From Fallopia convolvulus (lineage: Eukaryota; Streptophyta; Magnoliopsida; Caryophyllales; Polygonaceae): 64,000 nucleotides of DNA. Under the pieces are notes generated by a model. The model worked only from the letters and a program-made list of their open reading frames with translations. It had not been told where the DNA came from and did no database searches. The stretch lies in the NCBI GenBank assembly GCA_964016875.1, contig OZ024734.1, forward strand, positions 53,674,622 to 53,738,621, written 5' to 3'. Shown piece by piece: positions 23,486 to 35,526 of this stretch. Made by a program: the position numbers and the translations under genes. Numbering within the stretch: the first letter of the stretch is position 1; the number at the start of each line of letters is the position of its first letter.

Positions 23486-24060
23486 GAAGACATATATATG
23501 GGTCAATTCTTGTAGCGATCCCGAAAGGAACTTGTATATCTGACACGCCACAGGGGGACCCGACGAATTCGACTACTTGTCTTGTTCGAGACGCCGACGT
23601 ACAGCTCGGTTCAAAGATTATCATGAGTGTTTTTATTAATGTAAATTTTTTAAATAGAGTTGATAAACTCCTTCATGGTTTTTTTTTTCGGTTCTTTCCC
23701 TGTCGCTTTTGTTGAACCGATAGGGTAGTTGATATAAATAATTTCAATCGCTATCTTAAGAAATAATAAGAAATTAGTATTTACGTACCCTAATTCTTCC
23801 TTCTCTCGTAGTCTTGTATGTCTCCTCTTCCCCTTTGACCCCTGACCACCGGCCAATCCTTGGTTCTTTTGTGTTGAATTTGATCACTTTTGGTACTAAG
23901 CTCCTACTGCTATATATGTATAAGTAGGGTTTGCTCTCATTCACGTTGATTTGTTGTTCTTGATTTAGTTAATTGGCTATAATTATTTAGTTAATTAGCT
24001 ATAATTATTATTTGGTGGTTATAATTATTTAGGTTATAAAGTTTTGTCTTCATGTAAAAA
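23486..24060. other. Downstream spacer of the first RING gene
   Basis: Contains the presumed 3' UTR and AT-rich DNA with a repeated 'ttagttaattggctataattatt' word near 23966-24010. No gene seen. Confidence 0.4.
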
Positions 24061-24250
24061 TGTAGCTCACAATCCATTTTTTTCCTTATGTTCATGTTAT
24101 ACTCTTCGTTATACGACCTAGTCTCGTTACATTCATTTTCTTTTCTAAGCAATCTTTCAATTGTTTGAATGTTTGATTACTCCTGCTGACATTTAGGGCT
24201 TATTATGCATCTATCCTTGGCATAATACTTCCAAATGCAAGCCCATGTCT
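24061..24250 (+). pseudogene. Relic of the chimeric locus with a large internal deletion
   Basis: 24062-24141 matches the sequence around the exon 4 acceptor of copy 2 (about 48863-48942). From about 24143 it matches 50940-51060 of copy 2. About 2 kb between those points is missing. The segment is non-coding now. It shows that the RING gene at 22862 once had a chimeric-locus copy downstream, as the second RING gene at 44675 does. Confidence 0.75.
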
Positions 24251-24524
24251 CAAATGTCAAATAATGAAGTTAATTGCAAACTTAACAACACACATATGAC
24301 AAACACATAAAAATAGATAAATCACATGATTCAAACCTTAATCAATTAATGAATCTATTGACTGATCCTAGCGTACTACAAAAAAAAATTACTTAGCTCC
24401 AAAACTACGAGCACTAGTCAATTTGTCTCACCAATTTCAATTCATGGATCCATGAAAAACCAATGATATGATCTCAAAATTAAAGGCAAGCCCAAGCCCA
24501 ATCACGTCACTACCTAGCCCAAAA
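24251..24524. other. Spacer without recognised features
   Basis: AT-rich sequence; nothing recognised. Confidence 0.3.
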
Positions 24525-25090
24525 TGTTAGGTTTTGGAGTCTGGTTGTGTTTCAAGCTCGGGAGGATCGAGACGGAGTAAAGGAAGGAAGTAGATCGCGC
24601 ATTACAAAAGACTGCCCGCGCTTCATAAGACGTTACAGAATAGCGGGTAGGGAACAAAAACACGGCGACGGTTTTGTGGTAGTGCCTGCGGAATTCCAAC
24701 AAGGGCTAAAAACGCGGGTTGGGGATGGATTGCACGGTCGTGATTTTCGGAGCTTGCCCGCGCAATTCTCCGTGTCTGCGAGACACGGGTTTGCTTGACA
24801 CCCAAGGATCGGAGTACGAGATCTAAGGGTTATTTTGTTTCCATCTTTATGACCTTTGAAAAATTGTATCTTCTATCTTTAAGGTCTCTTCTTCTATTTA
24901 AATCTACTCACGGTTATTGATTGTATCCACATTGAGAGTGAAATCCTTACACTTGGTAGTGCTTAGACGTAGTCATTTTGAAGAACCAGGTCAATAAATT
25001 CTCTTGTGTTCTTTTATTGTTTCTTTTTTTCTTTTCTTGTGAGTTTGTGTAAGCACGTTCTCCCTTATTATAGGGTCGAATTTCCTAACA
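24525..25090. mobile_element. Probable solo LTR
   Basis: 566 bp begins TGTTAGGTTTTGG and ends ATTTCCTAACA, so the termini are inverted (TGTTAGG/CCTAACA). The interior has a GC-rich first half and an AT-rich second half with LTR-like 'tcaataaattctcttgtgttc' near the 3' end. No target duplication was found at the edges, so one flank may have changed. Confidence 0.6.
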
Positions 25091-25601
25091 CATAACACAT
25101 CATCCTCGCTCGTAATCCCAAGTGTGGAACCTCTTATTAGATGTTGCAATGTGTTGACATTTTAGCTTGTAGATCAGGTAATGGCAATATTGTTGTTTTT
25201 CTTAGATTAAGTTAGGTACTTTAGTTAGACCAACTCTGGGTAGTTTCAGTCTTTTGATATTTTGTGAATGTGAATGTGCATGTACTCTTGCATTCAGTTC
25301 GGTGTCTACTGTTTAATAATTGTATATATTATAAGCAGAAGCTTTTGTTTTCACAACTATAATTGAAGGAAGATGAATCCCTGTACTAATATTTGACCAT
25401 CACTTTGTAGGGTAAATTCTTGTGTAAATGTTTTGTCTATTATTTTTATTTATAAGCCACTTGAATATCATATATAGAAGCGACACCAATCACAAACAAA
25501 TCACACCTAATTTCAAATCAAATCTCAGGTTATTATAAATCGTATATTCCGATCAAGGAGGAAAAGACAAGAGAGGTCCAATAATACATCTATGAAGAAA
25601 C
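25091..25601. other. Spacer between solo LTR and Sirevirus-like element
   Basis: AT-rich; no gene recognised. Confidence 0.3.
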
Positions 25602-26652
25602 TGTTGGATCGTAACCGGTTAGCAAGAGCTTGGGAACTGGCTATTAAGCTGCTCCCAAGGCAGCGGAAGAAGTAATATCGCAAGTAGATAAAACAACAGT
25701 GAACACAGTTCCCTTATAGAGGAACCCCACTACAACCAACTAGTTGTATGGGTAAACCTCTACCTCCGCTTGGAGGATTTTGAATGAGCTACTTATATTA
25801 TTGATTTGTTCCTTAGTTACAGCCAGATACAAACTTCTCTGTTCCTACGAGTTCTACCTAACTCTAGCAACACTAATGTATCTTCTCAACTGGATTCCTA
25901 AGCGAACAGCAACAACTAAATAAGTAACTCAAACCTTACACTGAATTGCAGTTCCCTTTCTCCTGGGAACTTGGCTTCACCGTCAACAAGATCACACACT
26001 CGCCGCCGGGGACTTCTCTTCTTCTTTCTCTCTCTGTTGTGGGTATTGTGAATTCTGGGAGAAGTGCAAAATCCGAGCACTATTCATTTGGCTTTATACT
26101 CAAGTGTACTTGGGCTTCAATCGCATCTTTCATTGTGTCCGAAATGCCCTTTGCTTGATGCCCAAGTTGTACTTTCTTCACATGTGACTTCGATTTGAAC
26201 TAGGTCAACTTCTTGAAGCGATCGGACCGTTGGATCACTCGTGACAGTCTGTTCCTCAGCCTGTGCCTTCATCCTGTCCGAGACAGGATCCCGTGATATG
26301 CGCTGACCGGTCCTTGTCTTCACATGTGAGTTCCCATGTCGTGGGAACTGTACTCTTCAGAGTTCCTTTGAGAGGAACTCTCTTCATCTTGTAAGCTTGT
26401 GTTCTCTGATCATTCCTGTGAGTTCCCATTGCATGGAATCTTTCTTCTTCAGAGTTCCCTTGATGGGAACTCTTCATTGTGTGTTTCTGTGATCTTAGGT
26501 CATTCATGGAAGTTCTCTGCTTAACCTGTGTTCCTTAGAAATACTTGATCAAAGCACATTAGTTCCCTTATGGCGTTTGTCATTATCAAAACTCGGAGAA
26601 CTGTATCATTGTTCCGATGTTTAGAACTAGAGGTCCCAACATCGTTCCAACA
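25602..26652 (-). repeat. 3' LTR of the Sirevirus-like element
   Basis: On the plus strand it runs from TGTTGGATCGTAACC to CATCGTTCCAACA, giving TGTTGG/CCAACA inverted ends. It matches 34481-35526 closely. It is rich in 'agttccc/gggaac' words. Confidence 0.9.
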
Positions 26653-26666
26653 ATTTCCCCCTTTTT
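26653..26666 (-). promoter_or_regulatory. Polypurine tract (plus-strand primer site)
   Basis: The minus strand reads AAAAAGGGGGAAAT directly before the 3' LTR. Similar purine-rich motifs recur inward, near 26872-26882 (reverse of TTTCCCCCTTT) and 26800-26806. Repeated PPT-like motifs are known in Sireviruses. Confidence 0.75.
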
Positions 26667-27110
26667 GATGATGACAAACCCATCACAAAAATAAGCAAAT
26701 ATTTCAAAGCATGACATGCAGATGAGTTCCTACGTGTAATCCTAGGGAGCCACTTCTAGTGAATCACTGAGTTCGTACTTAGATTTTTATGCAATTGTTC
26801 CCCCTTAGCTATAGCGTATTCTATGATATCTTTTCAACTTAACTCATCTCGCATTTTTTGTCTTTCCCCCTTTTGACATCATCGAAAACAAGTAAACACA
26901 TAAATAAGGAAAGAAAGGAACACGCAATCATACTAAAAGCCATTCATTACTTAAGCAAAATATGTACATGGGAGCATAAGAAACAAATTTTGTGGGAGCA
27001 AGTGAGGCTAAGAAAAAAAAAGAAGGGGAAGATCATGGGCTTGGTGGGAACAAGGCATCACACATGCGGGTCAGGACTTTGACAAGCTTTTCTTGGCCTT
27101 TAGCAATCTG

Positions 27111-29306
27111 TTATTGATCCCTTGCTATCTTGTCAAGAGTGTTGGCAATGTGTACCAACACTTGAGTGTTCCCATCCTGGACGGCTTCACCGGATGCCAG
27201 CCTTTCGTGGTCCTCCACTGGCTCAGAGTGCCGCATTTTCTGGACCACAGAGATGTCCAGTTCCCTTCCGATGGTGACCTCTTCTTTGGTTGTGTCGTAG
27301 AGGCCTTCTCTGAGCAGGAGTTTCTTGATGAGATCAGCATAAGGAAGGGAGTGGGATTTGGAGGCCATGCACTTCTCCATGTGCCCTAAGATATAGCGAG
27401 GGAGGTTGATGGGCTTTTTGAGGAGAAAGTGGTAGAGGAGAATGGCATCAGGAATGTTGATGACAAGGCGCTTCTCCTGGCGAGGGATCACCATGTTGAT
27501 GATGAACTGATGGGCCAACTTTGCAATGAGGGACATGTGATGGGTAGAGGTGCCAGTGGTGGGAACCCGGCCCTCATAGATCGTGTGATAGATCACCTCG
27601 TTGTTGTAGTCACCCCAGCTCTTGGTGGGCAGTTCTTGGAGGCCTTGGACAGGAACCTGTAGTTGAAGACGGATTGTGGATGTGGTGAAGATGAAATCAT
27701 CGCCTTCGAGGGAGAGAGTTCCCTTGGTGCCGTTGTCGTGGACCACAAAATTGTTGTAGAATTGGCGCACCTGAGAGGGATCAACACTCACTGCCTCGCT
27801 ACACATGTGTTCCCATCCTTGGGCCTTGACCAGTTCCCATAGTTGCCCTAGCCTTTGTTCGGTGAGTTGCTCTTCAGAGAGAATGAGTGGGGGAAGGAGC
27901 TTGCGATTCTTAGAGATATGGAGTTTCTTGGGCACAGTTCCTTTCCCTCTCTTGCCCTTGTTCGTGTTCCCTCTTGAGACCGTAGTCTTGCTTTTCTGCT
28001 GAGAGGGTGCAGCTGCTTCAATCATCAGAGGACGGGTCCTTTCCTCTGGGGCTTGGGCCGACACCACCATTTGGTGTCCCGGAGTTGGGATTCCGGCAGG
28101 CTCAGTGGGAGGCGTGGCCTCCTCATGGTCGTCAGCGTCATCGCTGGAGGTCCCTTCATCTTCGGAGGAGGTCAGCCTTGTTGCCTACTCGTCGTCTTCT
28201 TGATGACGATTGCTTAGCCCATCACCAGCAGTTGGTGCTGGGGTCCCTTCTTTGGGGATCTGGTTCCTTTGGCCGTTGGAAGGCTCTTTGAGCACGCCTC
28301 AGAATTCTTCTTCGAGGGCTTTTAGTTGGGCTTCTTCTGTTGTAGTTCCCATGACTATGGGGAGCTGCTCCTGGGCCTTCTTGCCGAGGACGACGATGAT
28401 GGGAAGATCGTCGTCATCCGAGTCGAGGTTGAGGTCTCGTTGGGCCGAGGAAGAGGGAGATGGAAGTTTTATTGTGGAGGGAGTTGGAGGAGGAGGGGAA
28501 TTTCGTGGAGTTGGATTTTTGGGAGTTGAAGGGGGAGGATTGTGCGATGCCTTGGGACTGGAGGTCCCAGAGGCAGTGTTTAGACTCTGAGGGAGAGATG
28601 GAGCAGTGGTGGAGGTGGGTGGTGGAGGTGTGTTTTGTTTGGAAGGAGGAGGGGTAGGAGTTCCCTCGGGAATGGAAGGAAGAGAAGAAGGAGGTGTGGA
28701 GGAGGGAGCTTTGAGGTGAGAGTTCCCAGGGTTTGGGGACTCTGAGGGAGAAGCATGGGGAGCAGAAGGTGGTGGAGGTGTTTGTGAAGGGAAGACAAAA
28801 GGTGGTTTGACGACGCAAGAACTGTCTTTGGAGCAGTTCAAGTAGTCGTCAATTGTGAAGAAGGCTTTCTTTTTGGGCTACGAGTATTGGGAGATCTCAG
28901 AGTGTTTTCGTTTTTTGGATTTGGAGGGATCCTTGGAATGTTTAGATCTTGAGGGATCTTTGGAGGGGTGTTTGGATTTGTGGGAATGTTTGGATTTTTT
29001 GTGTTTGGGTTGTTCATGTTTGGATGGGGGTTCAGATCCGAAACTGTCGACGATGATAGTCCCGGAGGAAGAGAGAGGTGGAAGAGATTGAGAGGAAGTG
29101 GCGGTGGAGGAGGGCATCGCAGGTGTTTGCGTTGCCGGAGGAGGAGGAAGGAAGGGACTCACATAATTGTAGAGTCCCTCGATGAGGTCGTCGCAAAGGG
29201 TTGGATCTTGCTCCTTCTCGATGTCGTTCATCATCGTGAGGAAGAGGGTTTTAGGGTTGTTGTGAATCCACTCCTGCATTTGTTCATAAGAGTGGGCTGG
29301 AGCCAT
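27111..29306 (-). pseudogene. Envelope-position ORF of the Sirevirus-like element, with nonsense codons
   Basis: On the minus strand one frame runs from ATG 29306 to the stop at 27111, about 730 codons, interrupted by a TAG (28878), a TGA (28299) and another TAG near 28190. The N-terminal part starts MAPAHSYEQMQEWI and becomes Lys/His/Ser-rich. The middle is strongly proline-rich. The C-terminal part is globular and resembles the 'putative plant transposon protein' domain often found after pol in Sireviruses. Its role is unknown; the term envelope-like refers to position, and no convincing membrane segment is visible. All three parts share the same phase, which supports one ancestral ORF. Confidence 0.75.
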
Positions 29307-30141
29307 TGGAAAGTTTTTGGGGAGTAGAAGAAATTTGGAGGTTTGCTTGAAATGGAGGAAAGGAAGGTTGCAGAAGGGAGATGGTTGTAGAGAAGAATGA
29401 GAGAGAAGAACCCAAAAATGGCAAAGGGAGTTTTATGTAGGAGACAAGGGTAGAAGAGGAAAAGATTAACCTCGATAACCGTTGGCCAATAACTGCGAAG
29501 GAGTGGTTCGACTTCCGTAGCACGCCTCTGACACGCGTCATTTTCTTCCTAGGGAAGTCTTTTGAGTTTTGAATACTTGGCCCAAAACGCTTCAGAGTCT
29601 GACACAATTCCCAGTTTCCCAAGCGACGTTTCATTGTTTCGGGTCTAGCCGAGTTCCCTTGAGTGTACACACCAGTTCCCATGATCTTTTGAAAGGTTAT
29701 GATGAGTGGAGAGGTTCAAGGAACTCACACTCAATTTTTCTTTGTGGGGCTAGGAACTCAAAGAGGAACCAGACAATTGCAACTCGATAAAGGGATAGAG
29801 AGTTTGGCTCATGAGAAACGTTTGTCTGGTCCTTAGCTTAGGGTTGGTTTTATGATTAACCGTCATAGTGGCTTGTAGAGAGGGTTAAAGGGAACTCTGG
29901 TTGATCATTTTGGGCCGAAAATAAAAATCCCATTGTACATAAATAAGCTCTAGACTAGTAAGTATGGCAAAATGAAAGCAATAATTCCAAGTGTTCCCTA
30001 TCATGCATTTCTAGTTAAACTAGTCAGGCATTGAGGGAGAGACAAACAAGGACTTGTTTAGTTTAGAGTTATCATCCCTAGAAGCATTCGAAAATGCTGG
30101 TAGGGACGTCTGTCTAAAGCTTTAGTGAGAATGTCCGCAAT

Positions 30142-33100
30142 TTACTCTTCCGTTCTACAGTGTTCCATAGAGATGTTCCCATTTTCAACATTATCACGTA
30201 GGAAATGATGTCTAATATCTATATGCTTGGTCCTAGAGTGATGCACAGGGTTTTTGGATATGTTAATGGCACTAGTATTGTCACAGAGAATAGGAATTGG
30301 GCCAAAAGACATACTGTAATCCTGTAGTTGAGACTTGATCCATAATACTTGGGAACAACATGATGCGGCAACCACGTATTCAGCTTCAGCTGTGGAGAGT
30401 GCCATTGAATTTTGCTTCTTGGATCCCCAGGAGACTAGGCATGATCCTAGGAACTGGGCCATTCCAGATGTGCTCTTCCTATCAACCAGGTGCCCTGCAA
30501 AGTCTGCATCTGTGTATGCAATGAGTTCAAGGGAACTGTTCCTTGGATACCAAAGGCACAAGTTGTTGTTCCCTTGATGATACCTGAAAATCCTCTTCAC
30601 CTTTTTCAGGTGTGATTCTTTGGGGTTAGCTTGAAAACGAGCACAAAGACATACGGAGAACATGATATCAGGCCTACTAGCAGTTAAGTAGAGGAGGGAC
30701 CCGATCATACCTCGATAATTTCTTTGGTCCACACTTATACCTGTTTCATCCGCATTGAGTCTTGAGTTTGGTGAGATGGGAGTGTCGATGAGCTTCGAGT
30801 GTTCCATCCCATATTTCACAAGCATTTCTTTGATGTATTTCTGTTGATGAATCTTTGTTCCCTCCTTTGTTTGGGAGATTTGGAGTCCCAAGAAGAACAT
30901 GAGTTCCCCTATGAGACTCATCTCAAACTCACTGCTCATGAGGTTCTTAAACTTTTCTACAAGAGTTTCGTTAGTTGCTCCAAAAGCAATGTCATCAACA
31001 TATACTTGTACAATCAAGATATCTTTATACTCTTTCTTGAGGAACAAGGTTTTGTCTATAGAACCTCAAATGTATCCATGAGAGAGAAGGAACTGAGCAA
31101 ACCTGTCATACCATGCTCTGGGAGCTTGTTTGAGACCGTAGAGGGCTCTCTCCAGGAAGTAGAAGTGGATGGGTAGTTGCTCATCTTCGAATCCTGGGCG
31201 TTGAGCCACGTATACTTCTTCCTTGAGGTGCCCATTGAGAAAGGTCGTCTTCAAATCCATCTGGTATAACTTGAATCCTTGGTGGGCTGCATAGGCTATG
31301 AGAAGGCGAATGGCCTCGATCCTTGCAACTGGTGCGAAGGTCTCGTCATAGTCGATCCCCTCTTCTTGTTTGTAGCCTTGAGCAACCAAGCAGGCTTTGT
31401 TCCTTGCCACAGCCCCAGTATCATCGAGCTTGTTTCGAAAGACCCATCGAGTTCCTATAATGTTCTTGTTCTTGGGCCTGGGAACTAGCTTCCATACCTT
31501 GTTTCTCTCAAATTGATGGAGTTCCTCTTGCATGGCTTGGATCCAGTTAGGATCTTTCAAGGCTTCTTTAATATTCTTGGGTTCCACCAGTGAAACAAAC
31601 GCATTAAAGGCACAAAAGTTATTGAGAGAGGAACGAGTTTGCACACCTTTGTCATAGGGAGTGATGATGTTGTCGATGGGGTGATCCCTTTTCTGATGGT
31701 AATTCCTTGTGCGAATGTGTGAGACATCAACTTGTTCCCTTGTCTCTGCATCTGTATCTTGAGCATTCTCTTCCTCTGTGGGACAGTTGTGCTCAACTTC
31801 TTCACTGAGACTTGCATCAGTATTCTCTTCAGGGTTCCCTTGGTGTTCCCCCTGAACACTGGATTTTGGTAAATTTTCAGGTTGGGGAACAAGAGAGTTT
31901 GATGCATCTTGTGGTTCTTCTGTTGAGGAGGGAACTTCAAAGGAGTTTTGATCTGTGAAAATTTGATTTCCTTCGTTGTTCCCTATTTGTGGGGCATTGT
32001 TCCCACTTGGATAGTCTTCATCTCTCTTCCTTGGTTCATCCTCATCGTCTTCTTCTTCTTGTCTAACCAATTTGAACAGAGTTCCCTTTCCTTGGTCCTT
32101 TGTTCCCATCTTTACAGACTTTTCATCGAAGATGACATGAATGCTCTCCTCAATCTTCTTGGTCCTCTTGTTGTAAACCCTGTACGCCTTGCTTTGGGAA
32201 GAGTGTCCCAGGAATATCCCTTCATCACTTCTTGGGTCAAACTTGTCGAGGTTGTCCTTCCCATTGTTGTGTACAAAGCATTTGCATCCAAAGGTCCTTA
32301 GGTGAGAGATGTTAGGCTTCCTTCCTTTGATGAGTTCGTAGGATGTCTTCTTTATCATTGGACGTGTCATGGCTCGATTTAGAATGTAAGTGGCAGTGGA
32401 GATAGCTTCGGCCCAGAAATGTGCAGGAACTCTACTTTCCAACATCATGGCTCTTGCCATGTCTTCTAGACTTCTGTTTTTCCTTTCTACCACGCCATTT
32501 TGTTGAGGAGTCCGAGGAGCTGAGAAATTATGGGATACACCATTGTTGTCACAGTACCGTAGGAACTCTGAGTTTTTGAACTCAGTTCCATGGTCAGATC
32601 TGAGTGACTTGAGCTTGATTCCCATGCTCACTTCCATCTTCTTGATCAGAGTCTCGAACTCTTTGAAGGTATCTGATTTTGATCTCAAGAAGATCACCCA
32701 TGTAAATCTTGAAAAATCATCAATTAAGACATACATGTACCTTTTTCCTCCGTAGCTTTCAGTGTCCATGGGACCACAAAGATCCATGTGTATTAGCTCC
32801 AGGGGTCTTGTAGTGCTTACTACCTTCTTCGGTTTGAACGAGCTCCTAGTCTGCTTCCCACGAACACATGCTTCGCACATCTTGACTCCTTCAAGGTTGA
32901 TTCGTGGGAGGCCAATAACTAGATCTTGTAGATAAAGCTTCAAGATTTGATTGATGCCTGTGTGTCCCAGCTTTCGCTGCCAGAGTTCTGTTTCATCGAG
33001 GGAACTCGCTAAGCACAGTTTCCTTGGTGGCTCAAATTCCGTATCCACCACATAGATGTTGTTGGATCTTCTTCCCTTCAAGAGAATTTTGTTGGTCTTC

Positions 33101-33330
33101 TTGTTGACTACCAGACACTCTCTTGAGTCAAAGGTGACGATGTTGTTCCCTTGATCACATATTTGAGACACACTCAGGATATTGAATCCCAGGTCCTTCA
33201 CCAAGTTGACGTCGGTGATCTTGATTGATTTGTTGAGTAGCACTTCCCCTGTTCCTATGATTTCCCCTTTATTCTTGTTGCCAAAGGATACGTGAGGTTG
33301 TCTTTGTTTCCAGTCATGTGGTTGGAGCAT
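30142..33330 (-). pseudogene. pol region of the Sirevirus-like element
   Basis: Minus strand. The region carries integrase zinc-binding sequence (LGHT...CEACVRGKQ), an integrase core (IHMDLCGPM, RSDHGTEF, QQNGVVERKNR), the reverse transcriptase (YVDD box near 30990) and RNase H (TDADFAGHLVDRKSTSG). Breaks: a protease segment with the active-site frame lost (about 33330-33380), an in-frame TGA at 31066-31068 (in the reverse transcriptase), and a TAA at 30142-30144 before the usual C-terminal ADILTKAL sequence. The first His expected in the integrase zinc motif reads Gln (LWQRKLGH). Not functional as it stands. Confidence 0.9.
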
Positions 33331-33453
33331 CCACTGTCAATGACCCATGTGTTGTTCCCCCTCACTGGGTTGTTCCCTAGTGGTGTCTCCTATGGCCATT
33401 GAACACATGTCGGGAGATGCCCAAGATTCAGGATCTTCGTCCTCGTCATCGTC

Positions 33454-34425
33454 CTAGGTGGCGATGTAAGCCTTCTTCCCTTGCTTTCGATCGTCAGTTC
33501 CTAGTGGACACTCCTTTGCGAAGTGTCCCTTTTTGTAGCACTTGTAGCATGTAACATCCGAGAGATTCTTTTCAGCATGTCTTCTTTGGGAACTTTGTCC
33601 AATCTGTGAGTTCCCATTTCCCTTTTTGAACTTTCCTTTGTAAAAAGATCGAAGGGTCTTTGTTACAAGTACTAGTTCCTCATCCTCTTCTTCTTCGGAT
33701 TCTTCATGTTGTTCTTGAACTGACTTGAGCATTTTTTCAAGTTTGAGAGCAATTCCTTGGTGTGACCTCGTTTGCTCCTTGTCATCTATCTTTCTCTTCT
33801 CATATCCTACCAACTTTCCAAAAACCTGGTGGAGCATAAGAGCTCTGTTTTCGGGGTTCTCTTTGAACATCGTTCTCTCATTGGTCCATTCTCCAGTTAA
33901 CCAATTGAAGAGTTGTTGAACCTTCATTTTGTCAGTGACTTCCTCTTTAGTGATCCCAAGGCCTGCCATCTTGGTGCAAAGTCCCTCGAAACAGGACTGG
34001 TAACTATCAACAGACTCTCCTATTTGCATTTGGAAGGATAAGAACTCCCTCCTTGCATTCATCTGAAGATCTTCTCGGAGGTTTGAGTTCCCAATATGCA
34101 TTTGTTGAATGGCTTCCCACACTTCCTTCGCTGTGTCTAGGTTTGCCACCCTGTCGCAATCTTGCACCGACATAGCATTCTTGAGGTACTGGATAGCTTT
34201 GAAGTTGGCCTCCATGCACTTGTATTCATTTGGTCCCCATTTTGAGAGGTCATTCTCAATTGCTGGATCAACTTTGAAGTTCCCTCTCTCTATAACGCAC
34301 CAAGCCTGGTAGTCTTGGCTGCGCATCCAGTTCTTCATATCACGTTGCCATACTTCGAATCTACCAGTGATGAGCCTTGGTGGCTTGTTGTTGTTGTGAC
34401 CGACTTGGGTGAGTTCGTGAGCCAT
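33454..34425 (-). CDS. gag of the Sirevirus-like element
   Basis: A 323-codon minus-strand frame from ATG 34425 to TAG 33454. It has a Copia gag core (FEVWQRDMKNWMRSQ, AKEVWEAIQQMH) and a CCHC knuckle (CYKCYKKGHFAKEC). An acidic tail continues in frame after the TAG, so the stop probably interrupts a longer gag-pol. Gag forms the particle and binds the element RNA. The frame is open, but the element has no intact pol. Confidence 0.85.
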   Translation of the reverse strand: MAHELTQVGHNNNKPPRLITGRFEVWQRDMKNWMRSQDYQAWCVIERGNFKVDPAIENDLSKWGPNEYKCMEANFKAIQYLKNAMSVQDCDRVANLDTAKEVWEAIQQMHIGNSNLREDLQMNARREFLSFQMQIGESVDSYQSCFEGLCTKMAGLGITKEEVTDKMKVQQLFNWLTGEWTNERTMFKENPENRALMLHQVFGKLVGYEKRKIDDKEQTRSHQGIALKLEKMLKSVQEQHEESEEEEDEELVLVTKTLRSFYKGKFKKGNGNSQIGQSSQRRHAEKNLSDVTCYKCYKKGHFAKECPLGTDDRKQGKKAYIAT

Positions 34426-34466
34426 TTTTTGAAACCTGCGATGCTAACACAAATCTAGAGCGACCT

Positions 34467-34478
34467 GCTCTGATACCA
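34467..34478 (-). promoter_or_regulatory. tRNA-Met primer-binding site of the Sirevirus-like element
   Basis: The minus strand reads TGGTATCAGAGC, complementary to the 3' end of plant initiator tRNA-Met, 2 bp inside the 5' LTR. Confidence 0.9.
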
Positions 34479-34480
34479 AT

Positions 34481-35526
34481 TGTTGGATCGTAACCGGTTA
34501 GCAAGAGCTTGGGAACTGGCTATTAAGCTGTTCCCAAGGCAGCGGAAGAAGTAATATTGCAAGTAGATAAAACAGCAGTGAACACAGTTCCCTTATAGAG
34601 GAACCCCACTACAACCAACTAGTTGTATGGGTAAACCTCTACCTCCGCTTGGAGGATTTTGAATGAGCTACTTATATTATTGATTTGTTCCTTAGTTATA
34701 GCCAGATACAAACTTCTCTGTTCCTACGAGTTCTACCTAACTCTAGCAACACTAATGTATCTTCTCAACTGGATTCCTAAGCGAACAACAACAACTAAAT
34801 AAGTAACTCAAACCTTAGACTGAATCGCAGTTCCCTTTCTCCTGGGAACTTGGCTTCACCGTCAACAAGATCACACACTCGCCGCCGGGGACTTTTTCTT
34901 CTTCTTTCTCTCTCTATTGTGGGTATTGTGAATTCTGGGAGAAGTGCAAAATCCGGGCACTATTCATTTGGCTTTATACTCAAGTGTACTTGGGCTTCAA
35001 TCGCATCTTTCATTGTGTCCGAAATGCCCTTTGCTTGATGCCCATGTTGTACTTTCTTCACATGTGACTTCGATTTGAACTAGGTCAACTTCTTGAAGCG
35101 ATCGGACCGTTGGATCACTCGTGACAGTCTGTTCCTCAGACTGTGCCTTCATCCTGTCCGAGACAGAATCCCGTGATATGCGCTGACCGGTCCTTGTCTT
35201 CACATGTGAGTTCCCATGTCGTGGGAACTGTACTCTTCAGAGTTCCTTTGAGAGGAACTCTCTTCATCTTGTAAGCTTGTGTTCTCTGATCATTCCTGTG
35301 AGTTCCCATTGCATGGAATCTTTCTTCTTCAGAGTTCCCTTGATGGGAACTCTTCATTGTGTGCTTCTGTGATCTTAGGTCATTCATGGAAGTTCTCTGC
35401 TTAACCTGTGTTTCTTAGAAATACTTGATCAAATTACATTAGTTCCCTTATGGCGTTTGTCATTATCAAAACTCGGAGAACTGTATCGTTGTTCCGATGT
35501 TTAGAACCAGAGGTCCCAACATCGTT
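34481..35526 (-). repeat. 5' LTR of the Sirevirus-like element
   Basis: Nearly identical to 25602-26652. The inner end is TGTTGGATCG (plus strand). At the outer end the match stops after CATCGTT, and the final CCAACA seen in the other LTR is missing, so the border has been altered. Confidence 0.88.

Larger units (their letters stand above)
25602..35526 (-). mobile_element. Sirevirus-like Copia LTR retrotransposon with an envelope-position ORF
   Basis: About 9.9 kb on the minus strand. The order is 5' LTR (right), tRNA-Met primer site, gag, pol (protease, integrase, reverse transcriptase, RNase H), an extra ORF, polypurine tract and 3' LTR (left). The LTRs of about 1.05 kb, the CCHC gag and the extra ORF between pol and the 3' LTR are the known hallmarks of Sirevirus (SIRE/Maximus) Copia elements. 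Every ORF has stops or frameshifts, so this copy is dead. By eye the LTRs differ at roughly 15-20 of 1,045 sites, so insertion is not ancient. No matching target duplication is seen, and the outer end of the right LTR lacks the final CCAACA. Confidence 0.88.

Noticed and set aside
28007..29327. Plus-strand open frames with Gly/Glu/Trp-rich translations
   Set aside because: They are antisense to the proline-rich envelope-position ORF; their composition is the mirror of its low-complexity codons.
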